From an uncultured Clostridia bacterium (GTDB lineage Bacteria; Bacillota; Clostridia; TANB77; CAG-508), in assembly GCA_944386655.1 (NCBI GenBank), contig CALXBX010000026.1:1-56693 (forward strand): a DNA stretch of 56,693 nucleotides, in the 5' to 3' direction. Shown here piece by piece: positions 8,848 through 16,914 of the stretch. Made by a program: the position numbers and the translations under genes. How positions within the stretch are numbered: the stretch's first letter is position 1; every line of letters begins with the position of its first letter. Below the pieces are notes generated by a model. The model had not been told where the DNA came from and did no database searches. It saw nothing but the letters and a program-made list of their open reading frames with translations.

Positions 8848-9897
8848 TTATATTATAAATAAGCAAACACGAAATCCATAGAATTCCTCAACTGTATCTA
8901 TTGATGTATTACGAAAGCCTGCCGAATAAGTATTAAATAAGCTACCATAGCCTCCTCCTCTCGATACAGGTTGATTCAAATCACTATAAGTTTCTGAAGA
9001 AAGTTCCCATACATTTCCCCCTAAATCATATATATTGCAAATACTTTCTGTTGAACCTGTTGGAACAAGAGCTCCATCACCATTTACTTTTACTTTTTCT
9101 TCTCCATCGATATCAATATATTTAAATGATGTATCTTTATAATTTCCTTGAGGGGAACTAAGTGCATAATTTTTTTCGACTTTACTTATAAACGTTATTA
9201 CTGTATCATATGCATAGCCACTACATAATCTAGTATTTACAGATGAGTATCTCTGTGTTTCTTTCATGTTATTTGATAATGTTTCTGCTTGTTCTTTAGA
9301 TATATAATTATATGGTACTAGTCCACTTCTTATTGAAATGGTATTATTATCATTTGAATTTTCATCTCTATATGTTTCATTTTGAGAACTTTCATAGTCT
9401 CCTGCTTCATATCTTCCTATATAAAATCCACTATATTCTTGTATACTATCACTTTCGATATCGGATAAACTTTCATGATATGTGGAATAGAGCCCTGCTT
9501 GTACTCCAAAATCAATTCGTACATAATTATCTATATTAACTGGTATCCATACAAATTCATTTCCATCTTTGTCAATAATAACCAATCCATCATTAATCGC
9601 ATTTTCTCCATCAACTTGTGATACTGCAAATCCTGCTGGTATTGTTGCAGTATCTCCATTTTTATCTGTATAAGGTTGATTTTCTGTATTCATAGTAGCT
9701 TCTAACATAGCTAATTGTTTCTGTTCTTCTACTTGTGCTTGCTCCGTTTCCTCTTTTGCCCTCTGTGCCTGCATAATAATTCCATTTTCTCCCACTAGCA
9801 TGGCTATAGATACACCAGCTAAAATGATTAATACAATGATGCTTACCACAAGTGCTATTAATGTAATCCCTGTTTCTTTATTTTTTTGTTTCTGCAT
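8848..9897 (-). CDS. Prepilin-like protein with FGE/C-type-lectin-like domain (copy 5)
   Basis: 349 residues. The N-terminal leader ends KNKETG, followed by the pilin-like helix ITLIALVVSIIVLIILAG. After a short coiled segment it has NDGLVIIDKDGNEFVWIPV, GFYIGRYEAGDY, VPYNYISKEQAETLS, NIYDLGGNVWELSSETY, SRGGGYG and a terminal YGFRVCLFII. This order is the formylglycine-generating-enzyme/SUMF1-like fold, a C-type-lectin relative. In this context it looks like a binding tip on a membrane or fibre anchor rather than an enzyme. The same fold is found in targets of diversity-generating retroelements, but no reverse transcriptase or template repeat lies in the window. Intact, unlike copy 3. Confidence 0.78.
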   Translation of the reverse strand: MQKQKNKETGITLIALVVSIIVLIILAGVSIAMLVGENGIIMQAQRAKEETEQAQVEEQKQLAMLEATMNTENQPYTDKNGDTATIPAGFAVSQVDGENAINDGLVIIDKDGNEFVWIPVNIDNYVRIDFGVQAGLYSTYHESLSDIESDSIQEYSGFYIGRYEAGDYESSQNETYRDENSNDNNTISIRSGLVPYNYISKEQAETLSNNMKETQRYSSVNTRLCSGYAYDTVITFISKVEKNYALSSPQGNYKDTSFKYIDIDGEEKVKVNGDGALVPTGSTESICNIYDLGGNVWELSSETYSDLNQPVSRGGGYGSLFNTYSAGFRNTSIDTVEEFYGFRVCLFII

Positions 9898-9905
9898 TTT
9901 AAAAT

Positions 9906-9933
9906 TCCTCCCTGTTTTTTCTTACAGAGAGGA
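9906..9933 (-). promoter_or_regulatory. Shine-Dalgarno-sequestering hairpin, copy 5
   Basis: Minus-strand RNA arms UCCUCUCUGU and ACAGGGAGGA pair over 10 bp with one G-U, around a shorter 8-nt loop AAGAAAAA. The ribosome binding site for the start at 9897 is in the downstream arm. Confidence 0.7.
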
Positions 9934-10006
9934 TTATACCTGTTCTTTATTTTTTCTTACTTTTTTATTTTGCTTTTTAATGGTGACTTGTTTGCATAAT
10001 TTTTGT

Positions 10007-11194
10007 TTATTTCATAATAATTTTAGACTCTTCTATTTTTGTATTAAATATATCTAATAATATATTTGATTTTCCAGATAATATTAAATAATCCGAACTA
10101 TTAATTGAACATCTATAAAAACAGTAATAATACCCTGTAGGATTTGCATTAATTATAAGAGTTCCTTTCAATGAAAAGCAATCTTCAAATAGATGTTCCA
10201 TAGATTCTACATTTTCTCCAATAATAAAATTATTCAATGTTAAATTCTCACAACCAGCAAATAAGTAATCAATAATAGTTACACTATTAGGTAGAACAGA
10301 TGGTTTTACTAATTCTTTACACATATAAAATGTACCATACATTCTTTGTACTCCATCTGGAATAGAAGGTGCTTCTGTCAAGTTTGTGAATTCAAAAGCC
10401 CAACTTAATATTTTTAAACTATTCGGTAGCACTGGTGCAATTTCAATTTGAGTATGTGAAAATGTAAGTGCCATATTTGTAACAGTACTCGGAATAACGG
10501 GAGCCACCTTTAAGCTTGATAAATCTCTAAATAAATTATATAGGCTCGTTACTTCAACATAATTTTCTCCATTATTAATACTTATATATTGAGGAATAGT
10601 TCCTATAATTTCTCCATTATCCGAAAAACTTCCAAGATATCCAGAATTTTCTGCCGTTTCATTATCATTTAGTACATATGTTCCATCTTCCATTAAAGTA
10701 TATTCCCATAAATCCATATCCACAGGCTGTCCATTTGTTCCTATTCCTATTACGCCTTCATTTCTTGCGTCATCTTGTGAATCTGGTGCTACATAAATGC
10801 TGTCAAAATCACTATTGGTATCTTCTATACTTCCATCGTTATTTAGTTTATATATTTTTTTGCTATCTAAAAATATAATATTTCTTGTTCCATCTTCATT
10901 ATCTACAACTATGGATTTTACTCCATTTTCTAATAATGCTATTTCTATATCATCCTTTAGAGCTGTATTTCCGCTATTTGCTATTTGAGCAGTAGCCATA
11001 GCTAACTTTATTTTTTCTTCGTCTCCTTTTATCTCTGTCTCCTGTGCTGCCCTTTGTGCCTGCGTAATAATTCCATTTTCTCCTACTAACATGGCTATAG
11101 ATACGCCAGCTAAAATGATTAAGACTATGATACTTACCACAAGTGCTATTAGTGTAATTCCTCTTTGTTTATTCTTATTCTTTTGTTTTTGCAT
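10007..11194 (-). CDS. Prepilin-like protein with BspA-type leucine-rich repeats (copy 6)
   Basis: 395 residues. The leader is slightly longer (KQKNKNKQRG) before ITLIALVVSIIVLIILAG, with Ala at +5. A linker to about residue 150 is followed by repeats of about 20-24 residues resembling the BspA-type leucine-rich repeats of surface adhesins (LPNSLKILSWAFEFTNLTEA, IPDGVQRMYGTFYMCKELVK, LPNSVTIIDYLFAGCENLT, GENVESMEHLFEDCFSLKG). It is the only LRR member of the island, showing that the same exported stalk is joined to at least three unrelated domain types. Probable surface adhesin; ligand unknown. Confidence 0.75.
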   Translation of the reverse strand: MQKQKNKNKQRGITLIALVVSIIVLIILAGVSIAMLVGENGIITQAQRAAQETEIKGDEEKIKLAMATAQIANSGNTALKDDIEIALLENGVKSIVVDNEDGTRNIIFLDSKKIYKLNNDGSIEDTNSDFDSIYVAPDSQDDARNEGVIGIGTNGQPVDMDLWEYTLMEDGTYVLNDNETAENSGYLGSFSDNGEIIGTIPQYISINNGENYVEVTSLYNLFRDLSSLKVAPVIPSTVTNMALTFSHTQIEIAPVLPNSLKILSWAFEFTNLTEAPSIPDGVQRMYGTFYMCKELVKPSVLPNSVTIIDYLFAGCENLTLNNFIIGENVESMEHLFEDCFSLKGTLIINANPTGYYYCFYRCSINSSDYLILSGKSNILLDIFNTKIEESKIIMK

Positions 11195-11201
11195 GAATTC
11201 A

Positions 11202-11231
11202 TCCTCCCCGTTTTTATTCTTACTAGGAGGA
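11202..11231 (-). promoter_or_regulatory. Shine-Dalgarno-sequestering hairpin, copy 6
   Basis: Minus-strand RNA arms UCCUCCUAGU and ACGGGGAGGA pair except for one A-G mismatch, around AAGAAUAAAA. It is the least perfect copy. The GGGGAGGA ribosome binding site is in the downstream arm, 7 nt before the start at 11194. Confidence 0.6.
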
Positions 11232-11335
11232 TTATATCTTTTCTTTACTTTTTGTTATTCTTTGTTTTTGTTTTTTACTGGTAATTTATTTCCATAATTT
11301 TCGACTTTATTTTGATCACGTGTTAGCATTTAGTG

Positions 11336-12826
11336 CTATAACACAGATATACTTATACGAAAGCTGATTCCAGTACCAGCTATACCAGAGGTCATACCGA
11401 AGTGGAATATACCACTTTCAAACGTTTTACTGTAATTTCCGCCACGTCCGAATATTGGCCATACCTCTGTAGGAAATCCAGATGAGTTTCCATTCCAAGC
11501 ATTATAATCCGAGCCTTTTTCTGATGTTTCGTAAATAGCATCACCATAATGTCCATTCATAGGTGTTGCTAACAAATAATCATCTTCGTGAGCATCTGTC
11601 CCATCATTTACTGTTGACACATATACATTTCTATATCTACTTTCTGTTGCTTCTGCAACCAAATCTCCAGCATATCTTGCTAAACTACTACTTCCATTAT
11701 CTACATATGCTGCAATACTTTCTCCAGCTCCTCCAGACATATCATAAATTCCTGTTATATTTCCAGTAGTGCTTGCTTCTACTCCTAATGTTGTATTATA
11801 TGCATTTGTACTATCTTCATCTGCCGCATCAACGCTACTTCCTGCCATTCCTGTTATATAACTATTATTACTATTATTCCATATTTTATTATTTTTTCCA
11901 TATCTACTCTGTGTTAAATATGCTACTGCTCCCCATTCATCATTTTTCATTAAATGCGGATCTACTTCATTATCATTACTACTTAAGCCATATGGATTTT
12001 CTTCTTTATTCATATTTAAACATGTTGAAAAAGCATTTCCTACGCTTATATTTCTCCAACTTGTTACTCCTGCTCTTATTGTTATTACTTCTTCTCCTGT
12101 ATATTCTTTTTCTCCTGTAGTAGCCTCTATTGTACAAGTTCTATTACTACTTTCATACTTTCCTACCCATATTCCTTCCAATTGCGTTTCTCCATAATCA
12201 AATGCTGGATGTACTACATAATCTTCCATTCCTCCATCGACTGCTACTGTTGGATATGTTGTATTATATATTTTTCCATCTTTTCCTTTATTTTCAGTAC
12301 TTATAAATACTATATTTATATTTCCAGCAGTCTCTCCTGTATGATATTGGCTCGTTATTTGATATGCATATCTTGGTATCCATACCAAGATACTATATGG
12401 CTGTGTCTCATCTAACACTTCATTATTTCCTTTGATTGTAAAACTAGAATCTTCTAATACTACATTTGCCCATTCTTTATTCTCGTAATTATACCACTGG
12501 TTATCTTTTGAATCGGTTTTTACCCATCCTGTTCCTTCCACATATTTCACTGGAATCATTCCATTACTTAATTTTGGTGATGTAATTAATACATTATCTA
12601 CATAAGAATCTTTTTCATTTATATATTCAGCCATTGAATCAAAATCAGCTTCTTCTTTTTTCTTTGCTTGCTCTGTCTCCTCTGCTGCCCTCTGTGCCTG
12701 TGTAATAATTCCATTTTCTCCTACTAGCATGGCTATAGATACGCCAGCTAGAATAATTAGTACGATAATAGTGACCACTAATGCAATTAGTGTAATACCT
12801 GTTTGTTTCTTTACCATATTTCTCAT
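11336..12826 (-). CDS. Prepilin-like protein with long FGE/C-type-lectin-like domain (copy 7)
   Basis: 496 residues from the ATG at 12826 (MRNMVKKQTG). I prefer this start to an in-frame ATG 33 nt upstream because GGGAGGAG stands 5-10 nt before it and the basic leader is then the usual length. The helix ITLIALVVTIIVLIILAG again has Ala at +5. The large C-terminal region has YSILVWIPRYAYQIT, LEGIWVGKYESS, DEWGAVAYLTQSRYG, NITGIYDMSGGAGE and IFGRGGNYSK, ending ISFRISISVL. This is the FGE/C-type-lectin-like fold with insertions. Its leader is unlike copies 1-6 and matches copy 8, so regulation probably differs. Confidence 0.75.
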   Translation of the reverse strand: MRNMVKKQTGITLIALVVTIIVLIILAGVSIAMLVGENGIITQAQRAAEETEQAKKKEEADFDSMAEYINEKDSYVDNVLITSPKLSNGMIPVKYVEGTGWVKTDSKDNQWYNYENKEWANVVLEDSSFTIKGNNEVLDETQPYSILVWIPRYAYQITSQYHTGETAGNINIVFISTENKGKDGKIYNTTYPTVAVDGGMEDYVVHPAFDYGETQLEGIWVGKYESSNRTCTIEATTGEKEYTGEEVITIRAGVTSWRNISVGNAFSTCLNMNKEENPYGLSSNDNEVDPHLMKNDEWGAVAYLTQSRYGKNNKIWNNSNNSYITGMAGSSVDAADEDSTNAYNTTLGVEASTTGNITGIYDMSGGAGESIAAYVDNGSSSLARYAGDLVAEATESRYRNVYVSTVNDGTDAHEDDYLLATPMNGHYGDAIYETSEKGSDYNAWNGNSSGFPTEVWPIFGRGGNYSKTFESGIFHFGMTSGIAGTGISFRISISVL

Positions 12827-12832
12827 GTTTTC

Positions 12833-12971
12833 TCCTCCCATTTTTCTTATGTTTTCCAAATTTCTTCTAACTTATTCATAATTTCTTTTATTAATTTATG
12901 TAAATAAGTTGTTATAATTATATTTTATATATTATCATATTTTTAAATGTTGTACAGTGAATATCATTCAC
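12833..12971 (-). promoter_or_regulatory. Second-type prepilin leader with GTGA-N7-TCAC palindrome (copy 7)
   Basis: About 130 bp upstream of copy 7 are very similar to 54468-54600 upstream of copy 8. Shared elements are GGGAGGAGAAAA as ribosome binding site, an AACTTATT/AATAAGTT inverted repeat (12869-12910), an AT-rich block, TGTACA (possible -35), and the palindrome GTGAATATCATTCAC at 12957-12971. The palindrome abuts the putative -35, as expected of a repressor or activator operator. Confidence 0.55.
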
Positions 12972-12992
12972 GGTTCAATTTATTTTTTGTTC

Positions 12993-13107
12993 GTCAAAAA
13001 ATGCACAATAGTTTTGTCAAAATTCGCACAACAAATTTGTCAAAAAATGCACATCAAAATACTCAAAAATTGCACAATAGTATTGAAAAAACACAAAAAG
13101 TATGCTA
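12993..13107 (+). repeat. Five 23-bp tandem iterons upstream of the DUF4143 ATPase
   Basis: Repeats start at 12993, 13016, 13039, 13062 and 13085, exactly 23 bp apart. The common core is GTCAAAAAATGCACA; copy 2 has GTCAAAATTCGCACA, copy 4 has CTCAAAAATTGCACA, and copy 5 is degenerate. The array ends at the promoter of the ATPase gene, and copy 5 overlaps the -35. A 23-bp period resembles protein-binding iterons, so autoregulation is plausible. A 60-codon open frame across the array looks like a by-product of the repeats, with no ribosome binding site. Confidence 0.75.
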
Positions 13108-13111
13108 TTCT
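13083..13111 (+). promoter_or_regulatory. Sigma-A-type promoter of the DUF4143 ATPase
   Basis: TTGAAA, a 17-bp spacer, and TATTCT. The predicted start near 13118 leaves a leader of about 12 nt containing GAGGTG directly before the ATG at 13130. Iteron 5 overlaps the -35, so a protein bound to the iterons would block polymerase. Confidence 0.55.
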
Positions 13112-13129
13112 AAAGATGAGGTGAAGTAA

Positions 13130-14410
13130 ATGAAATTAACGAAAACTGGCTATATTCCAAGGTTAATAGATAAAGCAATAGAAGAAAATTTAAAAATTTT
13201 TGGAGCTATTAGTATTGAAGGTCCAAAGTGGTGTGGAAAAACTTGGACTGCTTTAAATCATTCTAATAGTGTTGTTTATTTAAATAATACGGCAGATAAT
13301 TTTAGGGAAAAACATTTGGCAGAAATGGATGTAAATTTAGTATTGGATAAAGAAAAGCCTGAATTGATTGATGAATGGCAAGAAGTACCTAGCATATGGG
13401 ATGCAGTAAAGTTTAAGTGCGACCAAGATAATGAGAAGGGTAAATATATTTTAACTGGTTCTAGTGTTCCTGTTAGTGATAAAATACACCATTCTGGTGC
13501 AGGTAGAATTTGTAAAATGAAAATGTATACCATGTCTTTATATGAGTCTGGCGACTCTAGCGGTGATGTCTCTTTAAAAGATTTATTTGAGCATAATGTA
13601 AAAAATCAATTAGTAAACAAAGTAGAATTAAAAAGATTGGCTGAATTAATTGTAAGAGGTGGATGGCCTGAAAGTATCTCTATGGATATACTCGGTGCTA
13701 TGAAAATAGCTAAAAGTTATATAGAGGCTGTGTTGGATAAAGATATTATGGAAATAGATGGTATCAAAAGAGATAAGGAAAAAATGGAAATGTTGCTAAG
13801 GTCTCTTGCAAGAAATGAAAGTACCATTTCCACGAACAATGTTTTAATGAAAGACATTGATTATAATGTTACAGAGGAAGATATCAGCATTAGTAGAAAT
13901 ACTGTTACAGATTATCTTAATGTACTAAACAGACTACATCTAATTGAAAATCAAAATTCTTTTATGTATAAAATACGTTCCAGACTAAATGTAGGGAAAA
14001 ATCCTAAAAGACATTTTGTAGATCCATCCTTAGGGTGTGCTGTTTTAAATATTACTCCTGAAAAATTAATAAACGATTTAGAAACAATGGGACTATATTT
14101 TGAAGCCTTATGCGAAAGGGATTTAAAAATATATGCGGAAAGTATAGGTGCTAAGTTATATCATTACAGAGAAAATGATACAGGAATAGAAGTAGATAGC
14201 ATTATAGAAATTGCAGATGGTGAATATGGTGCCATAGAAATAAAATTAGGTGCCAATAAGGAAGAAGAAGCTGCGGAGAGTTTAAAAAAATTCTACGAGC
14301 TAGCTGAAATTAAACCAAAATTCATGTGTATTATTTGTGGTTTATACAATGCTGTTGTAAGAAGACCAGATGGCATTTATGTACTTCCCATCACCGCATT
14401 AAAACCTTAA
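13130..14410 (+). CDS. AAA-family ATPase with DUF4143 domain
   Basis: 426 residues. A P-loop lies near residues 35-45 (GPKWCGKTWT), followed by LIDEWQEVPSIWD (Walker B region), a YILTGSS sensor-like motif and a DUF4143 C-terminal region. The latter ends with GIEVDSIIEI and GAIEIKLGA, which resemble the E/D...E-X-K core of PD-(D/E)XK nucleases often seen in this family. Family members are widespread, usually solitary, and of unknown physiological role; defence or mobile-element links have been proposed. Together with mutS2 it is one of the few plus-strand genes. The promoter and 23-bp iterons immediately upstream suggest autoregulation. Start chosen for the GAGGTG site 6 nt upstream. Confidence 0.85.
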   Translation: MKLTKTGYIPRLIDKAIEENLKIFGAISIEGPKWCGKTWTALNHSNSVVYLNNTADNFREKHLAEMDVNLVLDKEKPELIDEWQEVPSIWDAVKFKCDQDNEKGKYILTGSSVPVSDKIHHSGAGRICKMKMYTMSLYESGDSSGDVSLKDLFEHNVKNQLVNKVELKRLAELIVRGGWPESISMDILGAMKIAKSYIEAVLDKDIMEIDGIKRDKEKMEMLLRSLARNESTISTNNVLMKDIDYNVTEEDISISRNTVTDYLNVLNRLHLIENQNSFMYKIRSRLNVGKNPKRHFVDPSLGCAVLNITPEKLINDLETMGLYFEALCERDLKIYAESIGAKLYHYRENDTGIEVDSIIEIADGEYGAIEIKLGANKEEEAAESLKKFYELAEIKPKFMCIICGLYNAVVRRPDGIYVLPITALKP

Positions 14411-14474
14411 ATGGCAAATGGTTTTGTTTTTTAATTTATTTTTTACTTCATTGAGAAAGGAACGAGTTTTTAAC

Positions 14475-16853
14475 ATGAATCATTATTTAGAAAAATTAGA
14501 ATATCCAAAAATATTAGAAAAGTTAGCAAATTATTGTAAAAGTAATATAGGAAAAGAACTTGCTTATTCTTTACTTCCTAGCAAGAAAAAAGAAGAAGTG
14601 CAAAGTTTGTTATCTCAAACAGAGGAAGCTGTTAATTTAAGTATCAGAAAAGGAACTCCTCCTATTGGTGAGATTCCTGAAAACATAGAAATGTATTGCA
14701 AGCAATTAGAAGCAAATCAATCCTTATCTATGAAAGGCTTATTAGAGGCCTCTTCTATACTTCGTATGGCAAGAGAGATGAAATCATATCTTTATCAAGA
14801 CGAAAATTTTGATTTATCTGATTTTCCTATTTTAGATGATCAGATTTCTCTTCTTTATACGAACCTTTCTGTAGAAGATGCTATTATCAAATGCATCTTA
14901 GACGAAGAAACGATAGATGACCACGCCTCTGCAGAATTATTTCGTATTCGAAAAAATATTCAAAAGGCGGAAACTAGTATCAAAGACAGTTTGAATAAAT
15001 TACTACATTCTTCTTATTCCAAATATTTTATGGAACCAATTATCACCATTCGTTCTGACCGCTATGTTGTTCCCGTAAAAGAAGAATATCGCTCTCAAAT
15101 AAAGGGCTTTATTCATGATGTTTCTAGTAGTGGCTCTACGGTATATATAGAACCTATTTCTGTTTTTGAAGCGAATAACAAAATTGCTTCTTTAAAAGTA
15201 GAAGAATCGATGGAAATTGAGAAAATTCTAATGCAGTTATCTAGTCTTTTATTTCCTTATATTGAGGAAATTAGAAAAAATGTATCTGTATTAGGTACTT
15301 TAGACTTTATTTTTGCTAAGGCAAATTTGGCAAGAGAATTAGAAGCTACCATGCCAATTCTAAGTGAGAAAAAAGAACTCTTTTTAGAAAATGCAAGGCA
15401 TCCTTTTATTGCCAAAGATACGGTTGTTCCTATTACGGTATCTCTTGGTGAGAATTATTCTTGTTTGCTGATTACTGGTCCTAATACTGGTGGAAAAACT
15501 GCTAGTTTAAAAACAACTGGACTTCTTACTTTAATGGCTTGCAGTGGCTTATTTATTCCCGCTTCTTCTCAAAGCCGTATTTATGTATTTGACCAAGTTT
15601 TTGCAGACATTGGAGACGAACAAAGTATTCAAGAATCTCTTAGTACTTTTTCTGCTCACATGTTACACATTATTGGCATTTTAGAAACTGCCACCTCTGA
15701 TAGTCTTATATTATTAGACGAATTAGGTTCTGGTACGGATCCAACTGAAGGAGCCAGCCTCGCTATTGCTATTTTAGAAAAATTCTACCAAATGGGTGCT
15801 CTTACCATGGCAACCACACATTATGCAGAATTAAAAAATTATGCTTTTGTAACAGATGGCTTTGAAAATGCAAGTTTTGTATTTGACATTGAACATTTAA
15901 AACCTACCTACCAATTATTAGTAGGTATTCCTGGAAAAAGCAACGCTTTTGCTATTAGTCAAAAATTAGGCTTATCTTCTTCTATTTTAAACAGAGCAAA
16001 AGAATTATTACAGGAAGATACTATTAGCATGGAAGAATTATTAAAAAATATTTACGACGATAAGCAAACGATTGAAAAGGAAAAAGAAGAAATTGTGAAA
16101 AATGAACATCAGATTACATCACTTAGAAAATCGTTAGAACAAGAATATCAATCTTTAAAGGAAAAACAAACCAGTCAAAAGGAAAAAGCCAAAGAAGAAG
16201 CCAAATCCATTCTTAACTCTGCAAAAGAAGAAGCAAATGCTTTAATTAAGGAATTAGAAAAATTAGTACAAAATTCCGAAGATAGTTCTTCTTTAAAAAA
16301 AGCAAATGCTTTGCGCCAAAACTTAAATCAGTCCATACAAGAACTTTCTGAAACTCCTGTAGAAGAAAATACAAAATCAGATGTATCCATAGAAGATTTA
16401 AAGGTAGGACAGGTAGTAAACTTAAAGAAATGGAGTGAGCCAGCTACTATTTTATCCATTGCTGGTAATAAAAAAAAGCTACAAGTACAAATAGGAAATG
16501 CGAAAATGAATATTTCTTTGCAGGATATTGAAAGTCTTGTAAAAAAAGCACCAAGACGAGAAAAAAGTTTCTTCTCCGCTAGTACTCCATCTTCTTTTAA
16601 ATCTCAGCATGCTACTACAGAAATTAATGTAATTGGTCAAAATGTGGAAGAAGCCTGCTTTGTCATAGACAAATATTTAGACGACTGCGTGCTTGCTAAA
16701 TTACAAACCGTTCGTATTGTTCATGGAAAAGGAACAGGAAAGCTAAGAGATGGCATTCATCAGTTTTTGAAAAAACATCCACATGTAAAAAGTTTCCGCC
16801 TAGGTACTTTTGGAGAGGGCGAGATGGGTGTTACGGTGGTAGAATTAAAGTAA
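14475..16853 (+). CDS. mutS2: Endonuclease/ribosome-rescue factor MutS2
   Basis: 792 residues from the ATG at 14475 (MNHYLEKLEYPKILEKLANY). An upstream in-frame ATG at 14418 gives a poor hydrophobic extension, and GAAAGGA lies before 14475. Domains: core/clamp helices (1-300), an ATPase with GPNTGGKT (about 330), STFSAHM and LILLDELGSGTDPTEG (about 410-425), a long coiled coil (about 510-620), a KOW-like segment, and a C-terminal Smr domain (about 715-792). Smr retains HGKGTGKLR, but the usual LDLRG is replaced by INVIGQN. MutS2 suppresses recombination in some bacteria and acts on collided ribosomes in Bacillus. It lacks the mismatch-recognition domain of MutS. Confidence 0.95.
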   Translation: MNHYLEKLEYPKILEKLANYCKSNIGKELAYSLLPSKKKEEVQSLLSQTEEAVNLSIRKGTPPIGEIPENIEMYCKQLEANQSLSMKGLLEASSILRMAREMKSYLYQDENFDLSDFPILDDQISLLYTNLSVEDAIIKCILDEETIDDHASAELFRIRKNIQKAETSIKDSLNKLLHSSYSKYFMEPIITIRSDRYVVPVKEEYRSQIKGFIHDVSSSGSTVYIEPISVFEANNKIASLKVEESMEIEKILMQLSSLLFPYIEEIRKNVSVLGTLDFIFAKANLARELEATMPILSEKKELFLENARHPFIAKDTVVPITVSLGENYSCLLITGPNTGGKTASLKTTGLLTLMACSGLFIPASSQSRIYVFDQVFADIGDEQSIQESLSTFSAHMLHIIGILETATSDSLILLDELGSGTDPTEGASLAIAILEKFYQMGALTMATTHYAELKNYAFVTDGFENASFVFDIEHLKPTYQLLVGIPGKSNAFAISQKLGLSSSILNRAKELLQEDTISMEELLKNIYDDKQTIEKEKEEIVKNEHQITSLRKSLEQEYQSLKEKQTSQKEKAKEEAKSILNSAKEEANALIKELEKLVQNSEDSSSLKKANALRQNLNQSIQELSETPVEENTKSDVSIEDLKVGQVVNLKKWSEPATILSIAGNKKKLQVQIGNAKMNISLQDIESLVKKAPRREKSFFSASTPSSFKSQHATTEINVIGQNVEEACFVIDKYLDDCVLAKLQTVRIVHGKGTGKLRDGIHQFLKKHPHVKSFRLGTFGEGEMGVTVVELK

Positions 16854-16866
16854 TCTTTTTATATAT

Positions 16867-16902
16867 AAAAAAGGGCAGGTATAAAATTACCTGTCCTTTT
16901 TG
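16867..16902. terminator. Bidirectional terminator between mutS2 and the cyclophilin gene
   Basis: AAAAAGGGCAGGTA and TACCTGTCCTTTTT form a 13-bp stem with one G-U, flanked by an A-tract and a T-tract. It serves the convergent mutS2 (plus) and cyclophilin (minus) genes. Confidence 0.85.
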
Positions 16903-16914
16903 CGCTTTATCGTT

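Noticed and set aside
8848-9897. Functional formylglycine-generating enzyme
   Set aside because: It has a prepilin-like anchor, no sulfatase neighbour and no clear catalytic cysteine pair; a binding fold is more likely.
12993-13107. CRISPR array
   Set aside because: The 23-bp units are contiguous and have no unique spacers between repeats; no cas gene is present.
12947-13129. 60-codon open frame across the iteron array
   Set aside because: It has no ribosome binding site, and its codons follow the 23-bp repeat. It looks like a by-product of the repeats.
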